Assembly: GCA_013076295.1 (NCBI GenBank)
Contig: RQOL01000449.1
Coordinates: 62,001 to 126,000 of the forward strand
Source of the DNA: Sanderia malayensis
Taxonomy: Eukaryota > Cnidaria > Scyphozoa > Semaeostomeae > Pelagiidae
Direction: 5' to 3'
DNA: 64,000 bases
In this document: positions 1-11,039 of the stretch, piece after piece
Layout: every line of letters begins with the position of its first letter
How positions within the stretch are numbered: the stretch's first letter is position 1
The notes under the pieces: generated by a model
Database searches by the model: none
The model's input: the letters and a program-made list of their open reading frames with translations, nothing else
Told to the model about the DNA's origin: nothing
Program-made: the position numbers and the translations under genes

Positions 1-561
1 GATATAGAGACTACTCCCAATGTGACATGACAGCACGCAAGTCTGATGTTGGGGAAGTCTCGTGGGATAAATTGTAAATAATTGTGACACAAATTCCGCC
101 TGGAGGAGCTTCAAAGAGTATCTTACAGCTATTATTGATAATCGTGCCCCGCTGGAAGAGCGCACTGTCAGAGGACGTGACTGCCCATGGTTGAATCATA
201 TCCTTAAGAAAGCCATGAAAGAAAGGGATTTTCTTATATCAAAAGCTAAAAAATCTGGCACTAAAAGTGACTGGTCAGCATATAAAAGAAAGTGCAATTC
301 AGTGACAGGGATGCAGAAGCAAAATATCATAAAATACAATCAGGATCTACTCAATGAGCATGCAGATAACCCAAAAAGTTTCTGGAAGCAAATAAAGAAA
401 TGTTTTCAATCTGAGCAAAGTGGAAAAAATCAGTCCTCTAAAGTTTTGGTCTCGCTCTTTTGGTCTAGGATAATGGAGTGCAAATCACTGATAAGAAACA
501 AATTGCTGAGCATTTCTGTTCATTCTTTACAAATGTAGCTGCCAAACTGCAGGAGGCAATA
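1..561 (+). pseudogene. LINE ORF2 fragment: linker between endonuclease and reverse transcriptase (upstream half of split LINE)
   Basis: The frame reads the typical LINE linker: WRSFKEYL, then RGRDCPWLNHILKKAMKERD, then NPKSFWKQIKK and FFTNVAAKLQEAI. No start is present because the window begins inside the ORF; the endonuclease would lie to the left. One frameshift is needed near 470, where the frame ending at 538 gives way to the frame carrying GVQITDKKQIAEHF. The ORF stops abruptly after LQEAI at 561, exactly where a TIR begins, and resumes at 11043 with PAPPTL. The segment is therefore the 5' side of the same LINE copy as 11040-12730. The family is a CR1/L2/Jockey-type non-LTR retrotransposon judged from general architecture; the clade is not resolved. 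It is dead, interrupted by a 10.5 kb insertion. Confidence 0.8.
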
Positions 562-729
562 TAGTCCTGTAGAATTTCATGAAAATTTGAGTCAACCTAG
601 AAAAAATTTATATAAAGATGTATTATATATCACTGGGAAGGGAATTTTTTAAGCTTTACAATGGTGTATGGTGTCACTTTTTAGACTTTGGGCAAAAATT
701 TTTATCGCCAAACTAGTTAGAGGAGGGTC
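562..729 (+). repeat. Left terminal inverted repeat of the Academ-like element
   Basis: Matches the complement of 10882-11039 over about 160 bp with a few mismatches and one short indel near 580. Shared landmarks are TATATAAAGATGTATTATAT, GGGAAGGGAATTTTTTAAGC and TTAGAGGAGGGT. Confidence 0.85.
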
Positions 730-3700
730 AAGAACAGTAAAGCAATGAATTAACTATGGATTAATTAAGGTTTTAACAGTGAAGGACACTGGACACTAGT
801 CTGGTGCAGTTGTATGCACATGTTTAGCATAATGGCGGAACGAGAGGAGAAAAAGATGAGGTACCTTAAGCTTAGAGTCTAGGGTGACTCCTTAAATGAA
901 GAAATAAGTTTCAGAAATAATGTTGTATAACAAATAATAGGAAATAGTTATGGATAATGAGGAAGAAAAGAAGGTATGTGTAAAATGCGGTGAAGGTCAG
1001 AAGGATTACGACCAACTGAACCAAGTAGGCCGGTTGAAGAAAAGGGAACACAGAATCCTTTGAATAAATTAATTGGTCAAGCAGCAAAAAACAACTTAAC
1101 ATCCTTAGCATCAACTCTTCGATCTAACAGAAAAGAAGGAAAAACAACATTCATACACAAAAGTTGTCGAACAGAACTGAAGAATCAAGCACGTCCAACT
1201 AAAAGAGGATCGTCATCTGGTGCACAGTCTACATCAAGTAAGCGAGTGTGTGGAGGAAGCTTCGATTTTAAAAATCAATGTTTCTATTGTGGGGCTGTAT
1301 GCATTTTTGATCGGAAGCATCCTGATCGAAATAAGTTTGTTGAAGTTCGTACAATATCCACCAGCATCCACCAGCTCACCCTACATATATGCAGAACTCG
1401 TGATAACGACACAGCTAGAACTGTTGCAACTAGACTGTTAAGTGTAAATGACCTAGTTGCAGCTGAAGCAAGATACCATGTATCGTGTCGAACAAATTTC
1501 GAAGACCCTCTTCCAGAATACACAGCACCAGGTTGCCCGATTTCTTCAACAAAAACTATTATATTTGAGGATGCCTGCAAAATACTTGAAAATAACATGG
1601 AATAACAGTGACTGAATTTCACGCCTTAATGTCTGAACTCGGAGATGACGTATACTCTGTTAAAATGACACAGACGAAGTTAAAGGAAGAGTATAATGAA
1701 TCTATGCGGCTTGTCACTAGAGAGGGTAAAAGCAATATAATATTGCTTGATAGAACTGCTGAGATTCTCTGTGAAAAATGGTATAAAGATCGTAAATCAG
1801 ATGTGGATGCTGAAAGTGAGCATGTAATTAAAACAGCTGCAGCATTGATAAAGGGTGTAATAAAAAACCACGAACTGGAAACAAGAACATATCCTTCAAT
1901 GGATGACATAACAATGGCAAATAATCAAATCCCAAATCTATTGGCAGTCTTTATAGATGAGCTTGTTCGCTCACCAATCAAGCAAATGTCTATATCTCAG
2001 GCTCTTGTTGCTGCAACAAGACCAAGAACCATAATGCCGCTTCAGTTTGGATTGGCGGTTTGCGCTGATAATCGTATAGGCTCTATATGGTTGAACACTG
2101 TATTATCCAACTTAGGATTTGCTGTCAGTTATGACGAGGTGAGCCGTTTTTTCGCTTTTCATACAACTGCACACATCATCTCAATATATGTCTGTAACTC
2201 GTTGTATATATTGGTAAAACTGGTATTTTTGGTTTCTTTCTTTTTGTAACTCATTGGATATCTTTCTTTGAAATTCAGGTCATACGATTCAAGCAGAATG
2301 TTGTAAAACACGATGTGTCTGAAAAGATAATATGCCCTGAAGGAACATCCTTCCTACAATTCGTTGCTGATAACACAGACCATGATCTTGCAACACCTGA
2401 TGGAAAAAATACACATCATGGGTTAGGGTCCATAGCTATTGCTAATGGCAATTTCGCTATCACAATACCATAAAATCGCATGAGGGCATCAAGATACATC
2501 AATATTTGGAACCCGACATTCCTGCTTTAGCAAAAACAATCTTGCAACCAGTAAGACAGGTAATATTATCTTAAAAATAAGAAGTATATGGGACTTTAAA
2601 ACTGCTCTGTTCAATTTCTGTTCTACACCATTATATGAGTCCATGCATTTTTTGTGCATGACCAAACACATGGGTCTTTATTGTTTAATTAGGTAACAAC
2701 TAACATATTCAGCTGCAAACACTACTTCTGTATCAAAACATTTTCTCTGCAATAATATTAAATTTTGTTTATTCAGGAACGAATGAAATTCCGATTTGTG
2801 GATCTTCTCTGGAGTACCAGTTACCTATTCAAAACTATGTGTCCAAGTTGGTCAGGGTATATAAGCAAAACGTCAAAAGGAGAAATTTTACCAAAATCTC
2901 ATGTTTCCATGTTACCAATCATCGACTTGCATGCGACAGACCCAACCACACTATATTCACTGTTATTTTTTTTGTCGGAACAATGTACGAAGTTCAACAT
3001 CCAAGTTGCGTGTGTAACGTTCGACCAACCACTCTATATAAAGGCTTACGAAATGATATCCTCAAAGAAAATGAGCGTCTTCGTTCGTCTTGGAGGCTTT
3101 CACCAACTTATGAGCTTCCTGGGTTCAATTGGAAACCTCATGGAAGGGAGTGGTTTAAGAAGTGCCCTTGAGCCTGTGTATGCGCCTGTTACAGTTGGTC
3201 ATGTGTTTACAGGAAAGGCATATTCACGTGCTGTGGGAGGTCATCTTCTTTGTGCTTCTGCTGTTCAATCGCTGGTGCTGGAAGAGTTCTTGGGTATATT
3301 GGGCCTTGAAGATCGACTTGAACTACAAATGTTCTACGAATCGGATGACCCGTCAAAATTCGAGTGCGAGGAGCTCGCTAGAAAGTTAACAGCTTGGATG
3401 GAGGCAAAAAATAACGAGTTATCGCAGTCATCATTTCACAGCAACCTTATGGTTGAACTACATTAAATACATCTATGTTGTTCAAGAGTTCATACGAGCG
3501 GAGAGAACAAATGATTGGAATTTGCACGTCTTGGCCACAAAATCGATGTTGAATCTTTTTGCCGCTACTGGACACAACAATTATGCGAAGACCTGTCGAC
3601 TGTACCTTCAATCTTTGTCAGAATTGGAAAGAGCCCATCCAGAAATATTCAATGAGTTCTTACGAGGTAGCCATACAGTAAGACGGACAACGAAGAACTG

Positions 3701-4172
3701 GGCAGGGATCTGGACCGATTTATCCATTGAACAGATCTTGATGAAATCGTTAAAAGGAAGATCTGGAGTTATAGGAAAGGGAATAACAGAAAATGTCATG
3801 AATGTATGGACCAAAACTATGCACAGATGTGCAGAAGTTACAGAAACAATGAATTTAATGATGTCAACGAAAAAATCATCCTGTCAGCACAAAGAATTGT
3901 TTTCTGGAAGAGTAAAGCGAGATTACGAAGATTTCAAAAAAATTCAGGTATGTTGAACCATTTTGTTCATCTTAGCTACTGTACTCGATTTTTGATTACA
4001 AGTTGAAAAATATTCTACATGCAAATATATCACTTAGCTTAATAGTGAGGTTGTCTTTAATAATTATGTTTTTGCTTTATTCAGGCATGGTTCCAGTTGC
4101 ACAATCCGTTTACTGTCGGCAATCAGCTTGTTTCCCTTGATTCTGGTTTGGTTGATGTGAACCAACATTTAA

Positions 4173-4181
4173 CTTGTGACA
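4173..4181. repeat. 9-bp target site duplication, left copy (CTTGTGACA)
   Basis: CTTGTGACA immediately precedes the left TIR and is repeated exactly at 9142-9150 after the right TIR. It lies inside the Academ-like transposase exon. Confidence 0.9.
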
Positions 4182-4740
4182 AGCAAGGGTGAATTTCGTT
4201 TTCACCCAATCAACTGCTTTGTTTACAATTATTCTGAGCCAATCAGAATCCACTATTTTTGATGAGTTTGTTTACATATTTCAAAGAAAAGGTGCTAGCT
4301 GTGGTCGGAAAGTACACTTGAGTTTTGCAGCCCCCAGGAAAATATACATTCAGAAAAATGAAATAAAATAAAAGATTATCATTTTTCAATAAGTTTTCTT
4401 TGAAATTACCGCTGCTTTTTGTTAGATTCTATGACATCTTTGAACAATCACAATTTGAAATTCGACCTTCATCTGTCATGCTTAGGCCCATTTTACCGTC
4501 ACCTTGGAAAGCTCACATTGAGTCAAATTCTATGCAGATTTTTGTTTTTAGCCAGAGTTTAAAAGATTAATGTCCCTTCTACACATTAAAGTTTTGTTTT
4601 GCGTTGCCTCTCTCTCTCAAACTGCGAAAACCACAACGCTGCCACGTAGAGTTTCAGTTGAGCTGCCCAGGAGCGGGGCCGGACAGTGCGAAGGAAGGAA
4701 TTCTCCTCTCCGCGGGGAGGGATTTAATCTCTTGTTCAAT
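4182..4740 (+). repeat. Left 559-bp TIR of the nested transposon
   Basis: Complement of 8583-9141 at equal length with only scattered substitutions. Contains a GC-rich core CCGCGGGGAGGG and a CCAATCAGAATCC CCAAT-box-like motif that may serve the promoter. Open frames inside (near 4189-4371 and 4570-4740) are mirrored in both TIRs and look non-coding. Confidence 0.9.
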
Positions 4741-5289
4741 CCATTTAAACTAAAGCCAATTCGAGATTGCAGAGTTTTAGACAGCAAGAGTTTTCGAGCA
4801 AGGCTGGTTATTTTTTGTTTTTGGAATACGTCTATTTTAAATAATAATCTCGACACTTTGTTCACTTCAAACACAATCTACTTGCATAGCAGTAAATTCA
4901 CAAGACGCTTCAATTCAAGATGGGAAGAAAGAGGATGACGAAAAGTATTGTGTTCAACTAGCCTTCAAATGGATTATCTTACGTTTTCGTAAATGGGACT
5001 GGCCTTTATATTAATATCGTGAGAGTTTACTTTTTATATCTAGTTGTTGTGAATATATTTTTAGTAGTATACAGTATTATTTACGGTAGTTTTCCTGCTG
5101 TAAACCTTGATTGTTTTGAAATTGTTTTGGCGGGAAAATTGTGGTGAAATTTATGAGATTGACAAGCAGGATTTCACTGGTTCGTGTTTCTTCTTCCGCT
5201 CTTCTTTATAGTCAGATTGTTTTCAAGATTAACTGGAGCTAAGTTAGTTGGACAAAGAATTGTAATGTTTGAAAAATAATGTAGTTACG

Positions 5290-8200
5290 ATGGGAAGATT
5301 TAGAAAACAATGTAGCAACCCTCTTCATGAGCATTGGTTCCAGCACTCCAACACAAAAAAACAAATTGGTGGAAACAAGTTAAAAGTTCCTGAATATGCA
5401 CACATTAAAGCTTTTAAAGCACTTGCTGAAGTTAATGGTTTACCATCTTCTAGAATTAAACATGTCTGTGATTTTTGTATTGAAAATTGTGAAAGAAAGA
5501 GAGAGTTTACAAAATATCTGGTATATATGCAAATTTACTGCTTTCAATTTAATTGTCAAAACAAAGCCCTTTTAGTGTTCTAAAAACTTATAATATACTG
5601 CAAATTTCAAAAAAACACCAGTTTACAAATATTAAGCAAAAAATATCATAATATTTATTTCAGCATAGATCAAGAGCATTAACAAACAACTCAAGAACAA
5701 GTATTTTAAACATAGATGATAAAGATGGAGATAGAGACAGTGAAGTAGTAACAGGTAAATCTTGGTCTGCAGTCAGTACAGTTCTGCACAAGTAAAACAA
5801 ACAAACAAATAAATAATTTTAGCTAATAATGTCATGTATTCCAATTATCAAATAATACAGGGAGATTATTTATTTGTTTGTTTCACAGATGATGAATTTT
5901 CAGATTCAGAAAGAACAGTAACTTTAAGTTCACCGAGTCAGAAACTAGTGTTAAGTTCACAGGAGATTTGGTCTCAAGATAGTTGTGAGGCTATGAATGA
6001 AGACAGTGAAAGTGATTGTAGCCAAACACTAAACAGTGATGACAAGTTAAGTTTAAAATGTCAAGTTTCAAAAATTAAAGATATATGTTTTGAAAGGTTT
6101 GGTGAAAATGGAACACCGATAACAGATCCATTAGAATTTAGAAAACTATGTTGTGATGCTGGTGCACATACGATTTTTGATGACATCCTTGGAGCTATGA
6201 CAACAGATAGGCAGACATTGGAGCGCAGACAATTAAATGAAAAGAGGGCTGTCTCAATAATATATGGTCTCGTTTACGGTCAGTCCCAGCGTGCCAATTG
6301 GTTTCAAGTTGCAACTGCACGGACTTTGCAGGGTTTTGGCATTTCTGATTGTGGTATGGAAATACTTAGAAACATGGGTTTTGCAGCACACCCTCGTACA
6401 GTAAAAAATGCTAATGATATAATTGCTACAAATCATAGTGAAACAGTGAAAGGTTTCCTTACGAATGCTGCAGAGAAAGGTCATCTGCTGGTGATATTTA
6501 TTGATGATTATCACAACATTCATGCTCATCGTCGTGTGTCAAAACAGGAAACATCACAAGTTATTCACATGGCCACACTTTTAGTGAAGTCTTTTCCAAA
6601 TGTAGATGCCATTTCCCATGTAAAGTCTCCTGTAAATGATGCAAGCATTGCAAATTTAGTAGGTTTGCATAGTGTTTTAGACAAGAACATTGAGCTGCTG
6701 TCAAAAAGTTATGTCAATGTAATGCCAGACTGGATGAGAGCAAAATTCTTTGATCCTGAATCTGAGAAACACAGATTGATGATTCATGATTATCAACAGC
6801 AGGAGATGATGCAATTGAGATCTATGGATAACTGCAAGCTGGTTGATTCAATAGAAATGCCATTGAAGTCCTATGAAAATTTCAGATCAGCTTTGTCCAT
6901 ACTGCTTGAGAATGGGTTGTCTAACTATTTGAAAAAATTTATTGTTCCCTTGGTTGGTGATTGGCCTGCTCAGTTCTTTGTTCGTCAGATTGTTTACAAC
7001 AATGCAGATCCCATTTCAATGCAATGTACCAACATTGTGCCATTCATAGGACCATTACATATCTCTTTGAATTCGAGGGAAATGGTCCTCATGAAATTTC
7101 ATGTCTTGTTTGGAGAGCTGTATGCATTTCTTTTTGACGCCAAGAAGCCATTGGCAAGAAAACCAAAGCCATGGCGAATTTCTTACTTGCTGGAGGTTTC
7201 ATATGGTGGTTGGTCATTGGTTCGGGATGAAATTTTAGCTGCTTTTTCCAACTGTAAGGATGTGGAATATCTTACATTCTTGAATCTCTTGGATAACTAC
7301 ATTCCTCTAACTCTTTGTGTTTATTCTGTTGTCTTGAAAAGCAACATGGCAGATGAATATTATCACTCTTTGTTTCGTTGTTGGCTAATGTTTCTCATGT
7401 TCAGAAGAAGACATTATGATAAAGCTCCTTTGATAGCCCTTTCCAATGTTGAGTACTGGAAACAGGTTGGTCATCCCATCATCAACTCTATCACTTCTTC
7501 TCTTTCTGCGTTTGATGAGTACCCTGTCGAAAATTTCCATTCTCTACTGAGAGCGAAAACAACAAGTACAGATCAAGCATGCAGGATAGCCCTCAAAGGA
7601 AAAGAAATTGATTCGAGGAAGCATGAGCTGCATGAATTTAAGTCCACATACGTACCACCAAGAAAATTTGCATTTAGCCGAAAGAACATTGACAGCATGA
7701 AAGTCAAGGCAGCAGAATACATCACCGAAAAGTTTGCAAACTTAATTCAAAATGCAGGACAAGCTACAATGGTAAACAAAGAAAGTAGACAAAAACAAAA
7801 AAAAACAAAAAAAGAAACAAATGAATTAAAAAAATATAAAAAGACAAGATGGAGACTGCCGAACCTTTTTGGACAAAAAATTGTGAGTGACGAGTTACTG
7901 CCTCTTGGCTACTTGTCTCCAAGTAATGCTCCAAATCCCCAAAGGTATAGTGATAAACAAATTACTCTTCCTACCTAAACTTCTGGATTTTTGAATACAT
8001 GGTTAACCAACATCATGACATCATCAGGTAAAAGTAAAATCCACACTTTGCACATGATTGATGTATATCTTTACCTCTAAACAGGAAATGTGACAAAACT
8101 GACTGCAACAGTATGTATCCCACATGGCGCGTCTTCAATTGTGGCCATTCCTTCCACACACCCTGTCTTCTGCCATCCTTAAGCACTTGCTTTTTGTGCA

Positions 8201-8406
8201 AGGAAATGCTTTCAGAGAAGTTGAAGCAGCTCAGTGAAGATTCAGATGTTGAAAACAATGATGATGAAGGCATGCCAAGTGATTTCGACGACGGTGATGT
8301 TGAAGGTGGTGAAATGATGGATGATGAAGCAGGGCGTGCTTTGAGAGTTGACACACTCATCTATAAAATAGCCAACTGGAAACGAAATGTTCCAACAATG
8401 CATTAA
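5290..8406 (+). CDS. Putative DDE-type transposase with N-terminal Cys motifs and C-terminal RING-like finger (4 exons, 899 aa)
   Basis: Exons 5290-5520, 5664-5754, 5889-7944 and 8085-8406 join in frame (2,700 nt including TAA) with GT-AG introns throughout. The N-terminus has CSNPLHEHW and CDFCIENC, possibly zinc-binding and DNA-contacting. A Ser/Asp-rich linker follows. The core has FIDDYHNIHAHRR (Asp 313/314), VGDWPAQFF (Asp 465), KPKPWRI, then FDEYPVENFHSLLR (Glu 651/655). The acidic residues are spaced like an RNase-H-fold DDE triad, so it is probably the transposase of the surrounding element. A Lys-rich stretch precedes the last exon, which holds CDKTDC, NCGHSFHTPC and CFLCKEML, a RING-like zinc finger, and then an acidic tail. 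The core resembles a widespread uncharacterised family (I believe DUF6589; from memory, unverified). Being the only gene and intact between intact TIRs, it may be active. Confidence 0.75.
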
Positions 8407-8582
8407 ATCTTCTTAAATCTCCTTATAGTATTGATGACTCCTTATAGTATTGATGCCCTTGTATTAAATGATGTTGTTTGTGGAGATCATTGTGAAAAAA
8501 GACAGCTTTCAAATAGTAACAACCATCCTTATGCTTTGCTCAGAAACTCCCGTTGTCATTGTTTTGTCCTTCCATGCTGGGA

Positions 8583-9141
8583 ATTGAACAAGAGATTAAA
8601 TCCCTCCCCGCGGAGAGGAGAATTCCTTCCTTCGCACTGTCCGGCCCCGCTCCTGGGCAGCTCAACTGAAACTCTACGTGGCAGCGTTGTGGTTTTCGCA
8701 GTTTGAGAGAGAGAGGCAACGCAAAACAAAACTTTAATGTGTAGAAGGGACATTAATCTTTTAAACTCTGGCTAAAAACAAAAATCTGCATAGAATTTGA
8801 CTCAATGTGAGCTTTCCAAGGTGACGGTAAAATGGGCCTAAGCATGACAGATGAAGGTCGAATTTCAAATTGTGATTGTTCAAAGATGTCATAGAATCTA
8901 ACAAAAAGCAGCGGTAATTTCAAAGAAAACTTATTGAAAAATGATAATCTTTTATTTTATTTCATTTTTCTGAATGTATATTTTCCTGGGGGCTGCAAAA
9001 CTCAAGTGTACTTTCCGACCACAGCTAGCACCTTTTCTTTGAAATATGTAAACAAACTCATCAAAAAGAGTGGATTCTGATTGGCTCAGAATAATTGTAA
9101 ACAAAGCAGTTGATTGGGTGAAAACGAAATTCACCCTTGCT
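8583..9141 (-). repeat. Right 559-bp TIR of the nested transposon
   Basis: Inverted copy of 4182-4740, ending CACCCTTGCT at 9141, directly followed by the second CTTGTGACA (9142-9150). Confidence 0.9.
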
Positions 9142-9150
9142 CTTGTGACA
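9142..9150. repeat. 9-bp target site duplication, right copy (CTTGTGACA)
   Basis: Exact repeat of 4173-4181; the interrupted ORF resumes immediately after it with AAGCGGACGAA. Confidence 0.9.
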
Positions 9151-10881
9151 AAGCGGACGAAATAGGAGCTGCCATCCAAAGAGAAATGGACGGTCAAATA
9201 TTTGCGAATTGTTAACTCAAAAGAAGCAAGCAAATCTCCACTTTACAAAGTCTATACGCCAGTGTCAATGTTGATACTGACAGAGTTACAATAGATCTGC
9301 TAACTATTTTCCTCCGGCTGATTGTACTTGTGGAAAGAAAACCAGAGAATGAAATTGTCAGCTACTTTAGCTACGAGTTATCGCCTCACCCAATGTCAAT
9401 GTTCAAGGATGGAATTATGCGCTCTGCTCAGAAGTCAAAGCTTAAAAATTTTTTGATGGAAGGCGTAAGTCCTATTGATGTATCGCATACAGTACGCATT
9501 GCTGACGGGGGTGCATTATTGTGGTGCTGTGACTGGAAAAAAGACGAAACGTTCGAAATAATTTTCCAAAGGTATTCTCAATTCCTTACGCATCTTGGAA
9601 TCGATACCATTGTTTTTGACGGATATTCTTTATCAACTAAAGATGCAATACATCAAAAACGAGCTGGGAAGATGTCACAAACAGTTGAAATCAGAAACGA
9701 TAACTCCTGCCCGTCAAATCGAAACAACTTCTTTTTGAACAATACAAACAAAGAGACATTCGTGAAAGCACTCTCAAAGAAATTGGAGACCAACTTCAAG
9801 GTTTTGGAATGCCCAAGTGATGCAGATACTTCAATCGTAAAAGAAGCCTTGACAGCTGCACGAAATGCGCCAGTGACAGTCTTTTCTGATGATACTGATG
9901 TACTTTGTCTGTTAGTTCATCACGTTGCAAAGAACCCTACCCGCCACGACATTTTCCTGACCAACATGACACAAAAGAAAAATAAGCAAAGGGAGTTCTA
10001 CGTGGTCAAAGATGTTATCGAAAAACTGGATGACAACATAGTTGATTGTTTGCTCTTTGCTCACGCTTTTACAGGTTGTGACACAACCTCTGCTATTCAC
10101 ATGTTTGGTAAAACTGTTATCTTCAGAAAACTCCAAACTTCAGCTCTCCTAAAGTCAATTGCTGCTAATTTCTACGTTGATCAGTCGCCTCAAGAAATTG
10201 GGAATTTGTGCATTCGATTCTTTGAGCTGCTTCATTCGTCATCCGATAGCTTGCCACAAATCAGAAAAACAAAGTATGAACAGATGGTTATGTCTGATCG
10301 CTCAAATATTGATCCTTCTCTCCTCCCACCATCCCCAAGAGCAGCATTCTACCATGGTTTGAGAGTATACCACCAAGTAAAGGTTTGGAGAGAATTAAAG
10401 AATTCCGATTACATGCCCGTGGATTGGGGTTGGCAGCTAAAAGAACAATCATTTGTACCAATAATGACCGATGCAGAGGCAGGACCGCAAGATTTATTGC
10501 AAATAATTGGATGTGGTTGTAAGGGGTCTTGTGATAATAACCGGTGTACCTGTCGAAAAGCAGGGTTACATTGTACTGCTTCATGCAAGGACTGTCATGG
10601 TACACTGTGTAGTAACACTAAAAGAGACGATGATTGTGGGGAAGATGATCTTGACGAAGATTTTGACTCTTTAGATGACTTTTTTTAAATAGACATTTTG
10701 AATATTGTTTTGCTGACGTCAGCAAGTTTCCATGGCAACCGTTCTTTTTCTTGTTTTCTCTTGACACCTTTTAATATAATCCAACTCTATACCAAATTTG
10801 AAGGTTGTAGCTTACCTCCATAGTCAGATATATACAAAAATTTAAAATCATGCTTATTCAAATTTCCCGATCTTTGGTTTT

Positions 10882-11039
10882 CACCCTCCTCTAACTAATT
10901 TGGCGATAAAAATCTTTGCCCAAAGTCTAAAAAGTGACACCATACACCATTGAAAAGCTTAAAAAATTCCCTTCCCAGTGATATATAATACATCTTTATA
11001 TAAATTTTTTCTTGGTCGACTCAAAATTCTACAAGACTA
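10882..11039 (-). repeat. Right terminal inverted repeat of the Academ-like element
   Basis: Inverted match to 562-729, ending GACTA at 11039 and followed by ATA, the target duplication. Confidence 0.85.

Larger units (their letters stand above)
4182..9141 (+). mobile_element. Intact 4.96 kb TIR transposon with 9-bp TSD, nested in the Academ-like element
   Basis: The element starts AGCAAGGGTGAATTTCG and ends with its complement. The inverted repeats are 559 bp each (4182-4740, 8583-9141) and nearly identical, so the insertion is recent. The 9-bp duplication is perfect, and removing the element with one TSD copy restores the host ORF (ACT TGT GAC AAA GCG). Inside is a single four-exon gene with no stop or frameshift. 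Long TIRs and a 9-bp TSD resemble Mutator-like elements, but the encoded protein does not look like a MULE transposase. Placement in a known superfamily is open; KDZ, MULE and a distinct group are the alternatives. Confidence 0.9.
950..10688 (+). pseudogene. Academ-like transposase with XPG/FEN-like nuclease and C-terminal CXC cluster, split by a nested transposon
   Basis: A multi-exon gene of roughly 1,400 residues. ATG at 950 starts MDNEEEKKVCVKCGEG, a Cys pair. Exons run through about 2137, 2280-2560, 2777-3948 and 4085-4181, all with GT-AG borders, then continue at 9151-10688. The middle carries RLGGFHQLMSFLGSIGN, HVFTGKAYSRAVGGHL and FAATGHNNYAK, typical of a large unnamed invertebrate repeat-associated family. 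The 3' exon has TIVFDGYSLSTKDAIHQKR, CPSDADTSIVKEAL, VFSDDTDVLCLL and AHAFTGCDTTS, spaced like the acidic residues of FEN/XPG nucleases. It ends with CGCKGSC, CTCRKAGLHC and CKDCHGTLC plus an acidic tail. It is broken by frameshifts near 1000, 1600, 2458 and 3455, a TAA near 9213, and the inserted element in the codon run TCDK|ADEIG. The FEN/PIN assignment is by motif pattern only. Confidence 0.7.
562..11039 (+). mobile_element. Academ-like DNA transposon (10.48 kb) inserted in a LINE, TSD ATA
   Basis: The ends are inverted copies of about 160 bp, starting TAGTCCTGTAGAATTT on the left and its complement on the right (AAATTCTACAAGACTA). ATA at 559-561 and 11040-11042 flanks both sides. Deleting the element plus one ATA rejoins the LINE frame as LQEAI-PAPPTL, which is strong evidence for a clean insertion and a 3-bp duplication. 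The internal gene (950-10688) ends in an XPG/FEN-like nuclease region followed by a Cys-rich CXC cluster. Academ transposons are known for an XPG-type nuclease, a Cys finger and 3-4 bp TSDs, so Academ is the best fit. No helicase domain was recognised. Another 4.96 kb transposon (4182-9141) is nested inside it. The superfamily name is inference; the boundaries are seen directly. Confidence 0.8.

Noticed and set aside
4189..4938. Two small proteins at 4189-4371 and 4570-4938 repeated at 8952-9233 and 8556-8753
   Set aside because: They lie in the two copies of the 559-bp TIR, so their conservation is explained by the inverted repeat.
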